DNA from: Limanda limanda
Lineage: Eukaryota; Chordata; Actinopteri; Pleuronectiformes; Pleuronectidae
NCBI RefSeq assembly: GCF_963576545.1
Contig: NC_083654.1
Span: forward strand, 21,357,622 to 21,421,621
Direction: 5' to 3'
Length of the DNA stretch: 64,000 bases
Of this stretch, positions 37,342 through 50,320 are shown in pieces. The notes below the pieces were generated by a model. It was not told where the DNA came from and did no database searches. It was given only the letters and a program-made list of their open reading frames with translations. The position numbers and the translations under genes were made by a program. How positions within the stretch are numbered: the first letter of the stretch is position 1; each line of letters opens with the position of its first letter.

Positions 37342-37814
37342 GAGGGAGAGAGAGAGAGAGAGAGAGAGGGAGAGAAGAAGCTTCAGCTCCATCTCTCCGA
37401 CTCTCTCACTCTTGGACAGTATTATTTTTTGGGCTCATCTCTTTCTTTTCTCCATCTTGTGTTCTTCTTCTTTTTAGTTTCTCATCTTTCTTTATTTTTT
37501 CAGATCTTCCTCCTCTTCGCGTCTCTCTCTCACTCCGCGCACGGGACGACGGACTGTTTTCATCCCCTGTTCTTTTCCTGTTTCCTCCTCTTGGACTTTA
37601 AATCCACCGGAGGAGCACCGGAGCGCGTGCACGGGAGGGGAAGCGCGTGCACGGGAGGATCCGCCGTCCGCTCTCCAGGGGGCTGGGGGGGGGGCTGTGG
37701 GGGGGTCGGGGGGGGGGCTCGGGACTCTCTCATCGGAGGAGGAGGTGAAGTCCTGCAGAGGATGAACTAGAGGCGACATGGTGCCATTTTGGAGATAGAG
37801 CTTCCTCCTCTTCC

Positions 37815-37850
<36 letters not shown>

Positions 37851-38063
37851 TCTTCATGGGACGGGCGGAGCGGCGGGACGTCAGGTGGACATCTTGAAGC
37901 GCGCTCCCGCGTCCTCACCTGCCCGCGCACCTCCTGACGGCGCGCCTGTCAATTAGCGTCTCTTCTCTAATTGGATTATTCTGATCTTGAACTCAAAGAG
38001 TGTCCAGGTCCTCCCCCCCCTCTCCCCCTCCCCTCCCTGGCCTCCCCCCCAGCACTGGAAGTT
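37240..38063 (+). promoter_or_regulatory. dbp: dbp promoter / 5' leader region
   Basis: GC-rich block with a GA tract at 37270-37378, a TCC/CTT tract (37800-37860) and homopolymer G runs near 37685-37720. Two very short upstream ORFs exist: ATG at 37762 (two codons) and ATG at 37778 (MVPFWR, stop 37796-37798). The transcription start is not determinable from sequence. Confidence 0.5.
37270..37378. repeat. (GA)n microsatellite upstream of dbp
   Basis: Near-pure GAGAGA run with a few GTGA and GGGA interruptions, just downstream of the CRE. Confidence 0.95.
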
Positions 38064-38244
38064 ATGTCCAAGCCCCCCCTCACGCAGCTCCAGCCGCCGG
38101 ACCTCCCTTCCGGGGCCAGCAGCCCGGCCGGAAGTGGGCCCCCCCCAGGCGGCCAGCTGACCCCCATGACCAACCTGAAGACCCTCCTCCAGCTGCCAAT
38201 CAAGAGCGACCAGCGGGGGGCCAAGGACTGCTGCGAGATGCGAG
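38064..38244 (+). CDS. dbp: dbp coding exon 1
   Basis: ATG at 38064 opens MSKPPLTQLQPPDLPSG. Upstream in-frame sequence has no ATG back to the preceding stop. It contains MTNLKTLLQLPIK and ends MR plus one base. The donor is GTGAGT at 38245, followed directly by a TG array. Confidence 0.85.
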
Positions 38245-38246
38245 GT

Positions 38247-38263
38247 GAGTGTGTGTGTGTGTG

Positions 38264-38314
<51 letters not shown>
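38247..38314. repeat. (TG)n microsatellite at the exon 1 donor
   Basis: GTGTGT run starting within the donor region of dbp exon 1. Confidence 0.95.
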
Positions 38315-38316
<2 letters not shown>

Positions 38317-39063
38317 TGATGATGCAAAACGCGTCTTAAAGCTCAGGTCAGTGGGGGGTGTTGTGGAGAGCAAGGGGGTGGAGCTAGGGGTTCAGCACTG
38401 TGAGGGGCCTCAGAGGGGCCCCATGGGGGGGGTGCACGATATAAGTGATCCTGTGTTGTGTGTTTGTCCTGGAGCTTTGAGCAGACACACACTCGAGGGC
38501 CCGACAACACGAAGAAGAAGCAAACATCGCAGGTCAAAGTTCAGCCGAGCTTCGACTCCACGTGAAGACAGGAAGTGAATGTTCTCTACGACCCGCCCCC
38601 CCCCCACGCTCACGCTCAATTAGAGAACAACCGTAAAGCCGAAGGTCGCCACTCAAACATCCATGTGTGTACGATTGAAAATATTTTGATAATTTGTGCG
38701 TTTCCACGACAACAATCTATCGTTAGCATTGCTCATACACACGTACGCTAGCTGCTGTTAGCACGGAGGCTACGATCATCTACTGGACTTTTATTTATTA
38801 TGAAATTTAATTTAACATATCAACACTAAAGTACAATAAACTCACACCATGCACTGTCAGTTCATTTGAAGCTGCTGCAGACACACAACGTGGTTGTCAT
38901 AGTGACCGAATGTTGAAGTACAGCTGTGATCAGGTATCGATTAATCAGGTCTCAAATCTGATCAGCTGAGGTTAACTAAACGATGGTTGATCACATGATC
39001 ACATGTTGTAACGTCATGTGATCATCGTTATTTTCCATAAACTGAAACATGAATACACTGTAT

Positions 39064-39123
<60 letters not shown>

Positions 39124-39312
39124 CTGAGTGGGTGGGTGTGATTGTTAAAGACTGTTTTCACTCCAGTCCTCCTTCTCCTCCTCCTCTTCTCATCCTCCTT
39201 TTCCTCCTCGGCTGGATTCTTACATTAGACGTTTCCGTTATTTTGCGTTTGGTGTTGAAGTGATGAAGAGGAGGAGGAGGAGGAGGAGGAGGAGGAGGAG
39301 GAGGAGGAGGAG

Positions 39313-39347
<35 letters not shown>

Positions 39348-40915
39348 GGTGAAGGACGATGCCATGACAGCAGAATCACAATCAGTGGTTTGTGTTGAAT
39401 CTTATCAGCTGCTCTGTTGAGATGAAGGTTAGCAAAGTCGTTTCCCATGCACCAGCTGCCGTGACAAATATTAACCAGGCTCTCTCTCTCTCTCCCTCTC
39501 TCCCTCTCTCTCTCTCTCTCCCTCTCTCCCTCTCTCTCTCTCTCTCTCCCCCCCCCCTCTCTCTCTCTCTCTGGTCATAACTCCAGTCAGCTGCTCTGCT
39601 CTTTGCTCAGCTTGCTGCAGTTCTTCCTCCATCTTTACAGTTTCACGTGCACTTTTCCATGTGGAACCTTTACATGTAGAAGAAGAAGCTCAACACACAT
39701 ACATGCACAAACACACAAACACAACAAGGGGGGGGCGTGTCTTTATGGCGTCCCCCTGGTGATCGCCCGGTGCAGGTTCGGCTTCTCTCTCTCTCCTGAT
39801 GGTTGTGGTTTGTTTGCATGAGGAGGAGGAGGAGGTGACGCTGAGCTCGGCTGACAGGCTCCATGCAGCCAGCAGCTCCCCCCCCCCCCTGCTGCCCCCC
39901 CCTGCTGCACCCCCCCTGCTGCACCCCCCCCCTGGTGTCAGCACTCATAGCTGCCATGTTGTCCTAATGATAGGTGATGCGTTCAGGGGCGTACAGAGAA
40001 GAAGAAGAAGAAGAAGTCTGTGTGATGCTGCTCGGCGCCGCCGCCGCCGCCGGTGGCTCTTGTTGCCGTTCCCCTGGTCGTGGGCGGAGCTTTGTTCCAC
40101 GCCTGCACAAACTCCCACTCTCTCTCTCTCTCTCTCTCTCACATCCATCACTTCTCTCGCTCTCTTTCACACATCACAGTTTCTCTCCTCTCTCTCGCTC
40201 TCTCCTGTCTCTTCAGATCTCTCCGTCTTCCACTCGGCTCCTCGGCTCATTTCCATTTTCTCCGGCTTCGTTCTCCTTTCTCTTGTTTCCAAAAACCGTT
40301 TTATTTGCATTCTCCCTCTCTCCTCCCTCTCTCGTTCCTCTTTCCTCCCTCTCTCCTCTCTCGCTCTCTCCGTTCCAGTCTTTCTCTTCCTCTCGTCTCT
40401 CCTGTTGTCACTCTCCAGTGGATCAGGCTCTAATGACTCGCCCACTTCAGTTCAAAGTGTCACCATCGTTTTCATCAGCTGTGTCACTTCCACTCATTCC
40501 TCCGTCCACCCCCCCTCTCTTCTTCTTTCATCTGATCCCTTGCTGCTTCTAAACAAAGGGATTTCCTCACATCTTTGGTCATTTTATTATTATTAATTTA
40601 GCAGAATGGCAGATACTCGATTATAACTATTACTGTATGAACGTGTGCATCACTGCGTAGCCTGTGAATCCACATCTGTAATATTTCTCATTAGTAACTG
40701 ACTAACTTATAATAGATTGTTATTAATTGATTATATTCAGTAAGTAACAAGTACAGTTATCAACAAGATAAAGTAAAAGGTACCATGATTGCTTCTGATT
40801 TGAAGTATGAAGTAGTAGAAAATGGAAATACTTCAAGTCTCTCAAGTACAAATACCTCAAAACAGTACTTGAGTAAATTAATTTGTTTACTTTGCACTTT
40901 TGTGTTTCGGCTGTA

Positions 40916-41110
40916 GACTGTAAATAAAGATGGATGAAGCCAATTCACAGGTGAAGTTTAAGTCATAAACTCCGCCTCCTCCATGTTAGCGTGTGCGACA
41001 AGTGACAGCTCAGGCTCACGATTGGTCGTGTTTATAGGCGGGATTACGATATTGCAGCACAGCTCTTTCAACTCCTGCTCGACACAAAATGGCGGCTCCA
41101 GTATCAGGAG
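40916..41110 (+). repeat. Dispersed repeat copy (GACTGTAAATAAAGATGG family)
   Basis: Shares the exact 18-mer GACTGTAAATAAAGATGG with 49315-49332, followed in both by sequence with a CCAAT/ATTGG box and a 'tttataggc / tttatttaaac' element. Interpreted as two members of one fish repeat family. Confidence 0.6.
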
Positions 41111-42065
41111 TTTGAAACACGTCTTCACTCTTTATTTACGTTTTGTTAATTTATTCTCATTGTCCTGGTTGTGCTGCTACTGAACATCGTCTCAACATCC
41201 TGTTCACATCTCAAGTTTAAACTCTGATTCACTTTTCTGTTGAATAATAATTATGTTCTTAATCAGATTATATAAAAACTCACCTTCTGTGTGAACAGGA
41301 GCTTGTGAAGCAGGCGTATGAAGATGTGGACGATGATCACATGACGTCTCCTTCCTCTGTCCTCTGGTTTCCTGCTTTAATCTCCTGCGTCTTTATGTTT
41401 TTTAATCCCTTTAAATATAAATTTCCGGCCTCTGCGTTGCTCCCCCCCCCCCGGTCTCTCCTTCTCTCTCTGTCATCCCAGCCCAGTTAAATATGCTCTT
41501 TTATTACTATTTCATTGGGTTTTATTATTCAGTGTGCCATTTATTCAATATGCACTTTTGGAAGCACAATCCCTCAGAACAATATCACCAAAGGATCAGA
41601 GAACAAAACAATGGCTCCGGCTCTTTCTTCGCAGCGTTTCAATTAAACTCGGCTCCTGTTTTATTTGCCGGATTTCCTCTTGTTATTACTGCTGGTGGAT
41701 TATTGATGCCCTGAAATCTGTATCTATCTTTCCATCGGCCTCCCTCGCTCCCGGAGGTCAGAGGTTAGGGTCGGTCGAGTCGACTCTGTCCACAGATCCT
41801 TTTTAATGATCGCAACTAAGTGCTGTGCAGAAAGCAAAGGACACGAGCCCGAGGCCGGAGCTCGAACCTCGGTCGATGCTGAACGGACCCGGTGCAGCCG
41901 CCGGGGCTGATGGGTGTTTGTCTTTTAAAAGGATTTTCTGACGTAGCATTCGCACGATCGTGAAGAAGTCGGCCGAAGTCTCGTTAGTGTGTCTGGAACA
42001 ACTCATAGATCTGGAGATGGAATAACGGGATCGCTTGCTTCTTGAGTTTTGTTGTGAATAGTTAA

Positions 42066-42895
42066 AGATGATCTGTATAAAGATGATCTGTATAAAGATG
42101 ATCTGTATAAAGATGATCTGTATAAAGTTGTGCCACCATCTGATTGTTGATCATGACGTCCATCATCCATTAACTAATTAAAACCAAATTAGCCGAACAA
42201 TTGGCGGCTACAACCACCTCTTCCACTCCAGTCCACCAGGTGGCAGTAATACAAAAAACGAATACAAAAATTATCAAGCTTTATAAATAGAGCAACACTA
42301 CAACATAGTAAACATATTGTTGTAAATGTATTAATATCAGAGACAGAACAGCGGTGATAACTTGCCTCAGTTCAGAGTAAATCAATCACAAAACTTCAAA
42401 TTTTTAAGTTGAAATCTTTTTGAATTGTTTTGACTTTTTCCCACACGTGTGTTGGAATTAAAGTCCGTGTGAGTTCGTGCTTCGTGGAGCGTTTCATTCA
42501 TATAAAGATGATCTGTATAAAGATGTGCCGCCATCTTGTTGTTTTGATATTGAGGTTCTACCACATGCGCTCCACCAGATCTCAGCTTCGTGTCCGTCCA
42601 TCATGACGTCCATCATCCAATAACTAATTAAAACCAAAATTAGCCGAGAAATTGGCGGCTACAACCATCTCTTCCACTCCGGTCCACCAGGTGGCGCTCA
42701 GTCTGTGGTTTGAATCAGTTAATTTCTCTAGCGCTAACACGGAGCGGTGTTAACTTGCCTCAGTTCAGAGTAAATCAATCACAAAACTTCTATATTTTAA
42801 GTTGAAATCTTTTTGAATTGTTTTGACTCTTTCCCACATGTGTGTTGGAATTAAAGTCCGTGTTAGTTCGTGCTTCGTGGAGCGTTTCATTCCAA
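42066..42895. repeat. Tandem duplication of a ~400-450-bp segment in dbp intron 1
   Basis: Copy 1 is about 42066-42500 and copy 2 about 42501-42895. Shared landmarks are TCATGACGTCCATCATCCA (42151, 42601), CAGGTGGC (42238, 42689) and CTTGCCTCAGTTCAGAGTAA (42361, 42754). Copy 1 is preceded by four GATGATCTGTATAAA units, and the same 15-mer recurs at the junction. Copy 2 lacks about 50 bp. Confidence 0.92.
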
Positions 42896-43215
42896 CGATC
42901 ACGGCCGCATTAGTCTGAGCAGAGTTTAATTACAGTAAACTAATGAGTCCAGTGTGGATGAGATTACAGATCTGAAATCTGGTTTGTTTCACAGCACAGA
43001 ATGTGAAATATTTCCAGTCTAGTACTTAAAGTTATTCTGCTTCCACATGTCAAACCACATGTAGCTGCTATTGGTTCTTATCTGTACTTCACAATGCAAA
43101 CAGAACCAGAAGGGGGAGGAGCCAGAGTCGTGACCCGGCCCAGCATCTGTTCGAATCCCAGTGAAATCGATGTTAAGATCAAAGTGGGACTAACGTTGTT
43201 TCTCCTCCTCTCCAG

Positions 43216-43484
43216 ACAAAGACAAGCCGGTGGAGTCGGAGGAGAACTCCACGAGCAGTAACAGCGGCGGGCCCGGCGCACAGGGAGGAGTCCCGGCCTC
43301 GGGCGCCCTGCGACCCAACTCCCAGTCGGCGTTCCTGGGCCCCCTGCTGTGGGAGCGGACCCTGCCGTGCGACGGAGGCCTGTTCCAGCTGCAGTACATG
43401 GACCTGGAGGAGTTCCTGACGGAGAACGGGATGGGGATGCACAGCAATGGGGCCAGCTCCACCAGCGCCCAGATCCCCTCCCAG
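43216..43484 (+). CDS. dbp: dbp coding exon 2
   Basis: Acceptor CTCTCCAG, donor GTAAAA at 43485. It encodes DKDKPVESEENSTSS through LLWERTLPCDGG and YMDLEEFLTENGM, the conserved PAR-factor N-terminal segment. It ends phase 0 after SAQIPSQ. Confidence 0.93.
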
Positions 43485-43687
43485 GTAAAACGGATGAGGA
43501 CCAAACCCACGGCTTCACCAATTGTAAGGTTAAACCAGGAACAAGGTTAAAAGTAAAAGACATTTCTCCTTCTTCTTAAACAATGACATGAAAGCAAAGT
43601 GATTGTGACTCATATTTAAATGTGTTCACTCGGAAGAACGAGAAGACGAGGTTGTAACCTTTGTTTCCTCGGTTCTTCTCCTCCCAG

Positions 43688-43901
43688 AGTTCCCAGTCCG
43701 CGGTGCCCAGCCAGAGCTCCCAGTGCCCGCCCAGCTCTCCTCCACCCTGCTCCTCCTCATCCTCCTCCTCCTCCATGTCTTCTTCATCCTCCTCTTCCTC
43801 GCTGGTAGGACTGGAGAACGTCAAGCCACAGCCGCCGCCGCTGCCGCTGCCGCCACCTCAGCCGCAGCAAAGCATGATGGGAGGACCGGAATGTCTACAT
43901 G
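43688..43901 (+). CDS. dbp: dbp coding exon 3: Ser-rich and Pro/Gln-rich linker
   Basis: Acceptor CTCCTCCCAG, donor GTGAGT at 43902. It encodes SSQSAVPSQSSQCPP, a poly-Ser stretch from TCC codons, VGLENVKPQ and a Pro/Gln run ending MMGGPECLH. Low-complexity linker, so conservation is expected to be weak. The phases (0 in, 1 out) fit both neighbours. Confidence 0.85.
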
Positions 43902-44473
43902 GTGAGTCACTCAGAATTTGACATTTTGATTTAATGTGTAAAAGGTCAACGCATGATTCATCGGATGTTTAAGACTCATTCATGCACGAATGTAAGAAAA
44001 AAGATACGTGGGAACGGTGCAACACGTTTGTGAAGCGATACGTCCACTAGGGGGCAGCAAAGAGCCGAGAGTTTCCGATAACAACAAACATGGCGATGAT
44101 GGGGGGGTTGTGATGATGCACGTCTTACGAAAGCTGCAGAAATGACGTTGGCGTTGGAAACGGCTGTGCAACTTAGCGACGGCTTGTGTTCTAGGGTCTT
44201 CTTGCTGAAGGTATTTGCAACACTGCCCCCAATGGTTGGTGGTGGTACTGCTCGTTTCGTCTTTTTGTTTCGTATCCGTAGGCTCTCGATGAGCGTTGAG
44301 TACGGACAGAAGGTTTGGTCTGTTTCCATATAAAGTCATAAGTGAGCCTTTAGGCAGGAGGAATTATTGGAGATCTATTTAAAATGGTTATAATTAAAAA
44401 TAAGGAGACTTTTCCGCAGGGACATTACAGTGAATGGTGGTGATGCGCTCAGACTCACATGCAGCCGCCTCGG

Positions 44474-44525
44474 TGTGATCCGGTGTGATCCGGTGTGATC
44501 CGGTGTGATCCGGTGTGATCCGGTG
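44474..44525. repeat. 10-bp tandem repeat CGGTGTGATC, five copies
   Basis: Exact decamer repeats in dbp intron 3. Confidence 0.95.
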
Positions 44526-46173
44526 ATAGAGACGCAGCCGCCTGACACATTAAGACCAGTTCAGCGCCTCCGTCCCCACTAACCAGTGCAGGATTGTCTC
44601 CACTTATATCCCAGTGTGATAAATGGCTGTCAAACCTCCTCAGCTCCACCCAACAGCCTATATTCATCTGGTATAGATTCATAATTCATTGTTTCCTCCT
44701 CCTCCTGCTGCTGATAACGTGAACCAGAATCTCCAGAACATCGCATGTTATTCGTCGTCTTTCTCTTTATCCGTCTGACGACTTCCGGTTGTGAAGATTT
44801 GAAACCACAGAGCCGTTCCTCATGATGCCGGCGGTCTGGTTTCTCATCCCTCGAGCCGTCGGGTGAATTCACCGCAGCTAATTGCAAGATGATTTATTGA
44901 CAGCAGATCACATCATGTAATTGTAAACGCTCTGTGGTTGTGAAGACGTTTACAGGATGAGACTGTGAGTGTGTAAAGTGTGACAGACAAAAACCTTTCT
45001 GTGTGATCTGTGAAATGTTTTAAGTTTTCCTCTTTCACGATGTGAAGTTAGTTTGACCACATGTGACGTGTTGGAGTGAAGTCAGAGCTTTGATACGACA
45101 CCAGGACGGAGATTTACTGAATGTAAAAATTGGTCTTTTCACACCAAGTCTGTATCATTCGTATGCGTTTTCTTTTAATCCGTCTTCCAATATGAACCGG
45201 TATGTTTGCGTGGGAGTCCCCATGTGATTTATTATTCTCTCCGTTCTGTAACAGACGACTGGAAAACCAAACTAACGAGCTGAAGATGCTCAAATGCTTT
45301 GAAGAGCTGAGGAAACCTGCAGAAACGGAGGATTCATTTCTGTGGGTTCAACCTTTTCACCGTCTTATAATCTATTGTTAAAATATAAAAATAAGGTTTA
45401 AAACACCAGAAACCAGCTGAAGACACGACGTGAACTCACCCGGGCTCGTTGAGCAGCACCTCACCAAACAAGACACAAGAATATAATTGTGTAAATACAT
45501 ATTTTTATCTTTAAATTCTCCTTGAGTTAAAATGTTTAAAGGTTTTAAATGACAACATTGCTTTTATATGTTGTCTCAGCTTCTCCAAGCTACATGATTC
45601 TCACACACACGCTGCTGCTGATATATTTAGAATCCGGCTCCTGGAGAATGTCACAACACATTCTGCAGGTTGGAATACATTCGGCTGCTGCACAGAATAA
45701 ATTTGTAAAGGTAAAGAGTCCTGTGGGCGAAGTGAGCGGAGACGGTTTGTCTCTGTTTGACATGTTCTGCTCGGTCACTTCATTGTACTTGGTGGTTTTG
45801 TTTGTGTTGTAGCCGTCACACGCTCGTCACGACATTTAAATCCTGTGGTTTGTGCAGTTTGACGAGTTTGTTCTGAGCTGGAGGTGAAAAGAGAGAAAGA
45901 GAAGAAACGTCCAGCGAGTTCAGATTAACAGAAATGTGATGTTATGTTTGTCTGTTTTTTTCTGAGTCACAAGAGGAGATATTTCAGTGGAAGGAAGAGC
46001 TGCAGAGAAGCTGGATGAAAAAATAGAACACACGCACTCACACACAGACTCACACAGACTCACACAAACACACACTATTGCAAAATGAGACAGAGAAAGA
46101 GATGAAAGAAAGCAGCTGAGCTCCAGCTCCTCCTGCTGAGGAGAGAATACCACTGGATACTGCTGCAAGGCTT

Positions 46174-46204
<31 letters not shown>

Positions 46205-46391
46205 TCATATCTCCACTGCACGCTTCTGTTAGTGTGAACATCCACCACAAGTGTGTGTTCGTGTGCGAGCACTGCCTCTACACGTGCACGTTGGTGTGTG
46301 CACTGAACTTTGAACGTTCATATCAGAGTGTCCTCTTTGTTTCGGCATTTGCATGCAACTGTGTAGGCTTTAATGTGAGCATACTTTCCTG

Positions 46392-46426
<35 letters not shown>

Positions 46427-49314
46427 GTGTCTGTGTGTGTCCGTGTGTGTGTGTGCACGCTCTTTACTCTGAATTATAAACACGTGACTGGGCTGAGCGT
46501 GATGCATCCAGCCAGAAATCCCTCAGGTCGTTGTGGAGCTGAAGTGTTACTACAGAGCTGCAGAGAGGGCGAGAGAGAGAAAGAGAGAGAGGGAAAGAGA
46601 GGGAAAGAGGGATAGAGAGAGAGAGAGAGAGATGGAAAATAGACTGGAAGTAATAATGTGATCCACATGCACATGTTTGATTTGAAGCTCAGACGGAGGG
46701 AAACACACAAGCTGTGGTTTTCTGTCGACTGTTACAACGTCGTAATTAGTCCGAACGCAGACTGAATATAAAACAAATATAAAACTATGACCACAGCAGC
46801 TGTTGGCTCAGTGTAACTGTAACTGTAACTGTAACAGTAACTGTAGCTGTCCGTCACTCTGCGTCGTCCAGGATCGTTTCCGTTCCTCAGAACGAACCTG
46901 GCGAGCTCACACGGTCGGAGCCTGACAAACGTCCTCTGAGAATCAGCTGAGCCCGGGAGCGCCGCTTTGAAGTCCCCCCCCCCCCAACCCCCCGCTCCCC
47001 CCCCCCGCCCCACCAAATCCCCCTGACCATGTGAACAGCTCACAGTTTTCAGCATTACCTGATTCTCTACACAAACTCAGGGACTTGAGATCAGAGCCGG
47101 CTGCTATTTGAAATGAAGGATTCAGCTGCGTAGCATATTAGCACGTTAGCATTGTGCAAGAATGTGAAACCGAGCTCAGTCAGATTCACACGTTGGTGCG
47201 ATCAGGTGTGTGAAGCCGTCGTCGTGTGGATCAGTGATGGGAAAAATTGGAAGTGGAAAAAATCCACCAAACATGAATTCTTCATGTTTTAAAGTTTCCT
47301 GCTGAATATTGGAGATAAACTCTGGTTTTTAATAACGTCTACGTCTTTTCTGAGACTTTCTCTGGCAGACTTGTCGCCATTTTTGAATTGAGTTGAAGGA
47401 ACGAACTCGGACGACGTCGTTTCTTCGCTGCAGCTCTGTAGGAAAAAGTATTTCTCTCTTCAACATCGATCGGCTCCAACTCCAACATGATCCGCTTCAT
47501 AACTCTCTCCATTGATCTACCAGTGCGTCATTGGACTGGTAAAATAATCCATAAAGTTTTTCAGTACCTGTCGTCCAGGCTGCACATTAGAGAGTTCACG
47601 CTCCATGTGACTGTGCTCACCGGCCAATCACAACCAAGTACCCAGCCCTCATCTAACGAGTCCGACCCTGAAACTTCTCCTGAATGAAAAACACATTTCT
47701 ATGGTCAGACTCCATCGAGCATGAACTCACTGAGCTGAACAACGATTTCACAACCAATGTAAAGACATCTCTGTGTTTTGAATTCGATGAATAAACTTGA
47801 ACTCGACACACGTGAGAAACTGAACCTGAAGGAAAATCCTAAATCTCAATAATCAGTGGATCTTCAGCCTGAAGCTTCTCTGTCTCCAGACTTCATGTGG
47901 ATCTGAATCACTTTCTACTTCCGGCTGAGAAACACACACGTGTGGAGGCTGATGTCCGAGAGGATACTGCTTCTTTCCTTCTTTACATTAACAGAAACCT
48001 AAACAGGAAAAACAAACACACAGCAGCTAAACTCAGAAGTTTATTCTTAGCTTAAATCTGCCTTTATTTATTTATGTGCTCCTCTAGATTTCAGGCCTCA
48101 TTATTTAAATATGCTTCATCCTGAATTGGATCCTCGGTGGGAAACGCTTCGACTTGGAGCTGGAACCACAGAGACACACGAGGACTTAGGAGGATTTTAG
48201 ATTACTTCTTGATTAAGAATTCCCCATGAATCCCAGACCCAGATTTTTATTTTATTTTATCTTTTCTCTTTTCACTGCTGCAACACATGTATATATTGAG
48301 AGGATCAGCCAATCCAAACCCTGATTTACTGAGGAGCTTTCCCCTGAGGAACGACATGTACACGTTCTCCAGCTGAAACCGATTCTCCTTCTCTGCTTTG
48401 AAACAAAACGTACAAACGGCTTCGAACCGAATACCAGCGTCTAGACGAGAGGAATCCCAGATAAACCCTCGGAGGAACGAGACGTACGTGGAGGGTCGGA
48501 ATCGAACCTGTGACTCTGTGTTCGGGGACGTGAGCGGCGGATGTTCTGACTCTTTAAAAAGAAGATGGAGCAGGAGGACAGATGCTCGCCGAGGCGTTCG
48601 GTGATTTGACTTCCAGGGCCGGGGATTAATCCTGGTGAGGGAAGGGTTAAACGAGAGTCTGACTCTGCACTCTGTCAGGAGAGAGAGGGAGGGAGGGAGG
48701 GAGGGAGGGAGGGAGGGAGGGAGGGAGGGAGGGAGGGAAGGAGGGAGGGAGGGTGTTCTCTGTGCATGTTTTGAAATCTCTCTCTCTCTCTCTCACACGC
48801 TCAGGCCATGTGCGGCTGCCACCTCACGTGCCGCTGCAGAAAGTATTGGAGCGAGAGAGCCAGCATGCAAGAGGGGGGGAGGGAGGGGGGGGAGGGAGGA
48901 GAAGGGGAAGGGAGGGAGGGAGGGGGCTGGAGGAGAAAAATAGAGAGAGAGAGAGGTAGGAGGAAAATGGAGGGAGGATAAGAGAGAGAGAGAGGAAACA
49001 GTGGAGATGACAGAGCGAATAAACACGGAGGCCGAAGCCAAAATGAAAAGAGGAAAAATCTTTTAAATTGATCTTTATGAAAACAGGATAAATATTTACA
49101 GCCTCAACACGAATAACCACGTGGCCCCCCCCCCCGACCAGAGTCACTGATCTGATTGGACCTGGTCGACTCGGCGGCGTCAGGTGTCAGCACCTTCAAT
49201 AAATGGCTTTACGACCTCTGACCTCTGAGCAGAGGAATGTGAGCTCCTCCCACTCTAAGCTGCTAATTCCAGCGACTTATTCTGCTTTTGGTTTGTTTGT
49301 GTCGTCTGATGCTC

Positions 49315-49625
49315 GACTGTAAATAAAGATGGCCGACGCGTCTCCACTTCTTCACGCAGCTCAGGAATAGTCTCACGGATGCAGGCGCCGTGTCATGTGA
49401 TCGGCGCCGACATCAAAGTCCCTCTGATACACACGCTCGACCAATCAGGAGTCGGTCTCAGCTGTCAATCATGAGGTCACCGCCCCTTTTTTATTTAAAC
49501 TATATGTATCTGAAACATGGAACGCTTGGTTAGGTCCATGTCCCATGTGCTAACGTGGTGGAGGAGGGGTTTACGACCTGTACTGCAGCCGGCCACCAGG
49601 GGGCGTTTGGAGTGCATTCCTCCAG
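49315..49625 (+). repeat. Dispersed repeat copy ending in a CTCF-like core
   Basis: Begins with the same GACTGTAAATAAAGATGG 18-mer as 40916. Its later part matches 12955-13080 and ends with GGCCACCAGGGGGCG (49591-49605). Confidence 0.6.
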
Positions 49626-50082
49626 AAATGATGCAGAGATGTTGACGAGAGTTTGAACGGATGAAGTTTGGTGCAGATGTGAATAATGATCCAGATGTGA
49701 TGTCAACAGGAAGTGATGCAGCTTGGCAGGATGTGTGCGTTCTCCATTTTGTTTTGTTATTACAGTTGGTTAATAGTTGTGTGTCACTGTGGATCACGTG
49801 ACTTCTCCTCGGCTGCTTTTGGTTTTTTACATGTCTCGTCATGTGTCCGGGATCTGAAGTGAGCGAAGGCAAAGTGTGAGCAGTGATTTAGAAAGATTAG
49901 AGAGAGAGAGAGAGAGTGAGAGAGAGAGAGAGTGAAGGAGGGAGGGAGGAAGGGAGGGAGAGAGAGAGGGAGGGAGGGAGGGAGGGAGGGGGGAGGTCAC
50001 TACGATCTCCGGTGACATAACTCAGTGTGTTGACATAAGGAACAGGACTCCTGGGGTGTGTCACCTGGTCTGAATTGTTCCT

Positions 50083-50084
<2 letters not shown>

Positions 50085-50178
<94 letters not shown>

Positions 50179-50248
50179 TGTATTTGTGTGTGTGTGTGTG
50201 GACTGGTGTTCTCTCGTGAAGCTGCACGTGCCTGACAGCTTGTTTGTT

Positions 50249-50318
<70 letters not shown>
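50085..50318. repeat. Two long (TG)n runs in dbp intron 3
   Basis: Runs of about 110 bp and 70 bp, separated by a 55-bp unique spacer containing CACGTG at 50225. Potential Z-DNA-forming sequence. Confidence 0.96.

Positions 50319-50320
<2 letters not shown>

Larger units (their letters stand above)
38315..43215. other. dbp: dbp intron 1 (remainder)
   Basis: No gene inside. Contains (TG)n 39066-39121, (GGA)n 39267-39335, (CT)n 39480-39572, several C-runs (39880-39932), a dispersed repeat from 40916, and a tandem duplication at 42066-42895. CACGTG occurs at 38559, 39644 and 42444. Confidence 0.75.

Noticed and set aside
37971..38063. Upstream in-frame extension of dbp exon 1
   Set aside because: No ATG in this stretch, only a TTG; the ATG at 38064 is the first in-frame start.
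44474..44525. Regular short repeats considered as a CRISPR-like array
   Set aside because: Head-to-tail decamers without spacers in vertebrate intron DNA; simple tandem repeat.
48490..48520. tRNA-like B-box (GGTTCGATTCC) on the minus strand
   Set aside because: No A-box, anticodon arm or acceptor stem can be drawn around it.
49931..49990. GGGA runs as specific G-quadruplex regulators
   Set aside because: Capable of quadruplex formation in principle, but such runs are common in this window and nothing ties this one to a function.
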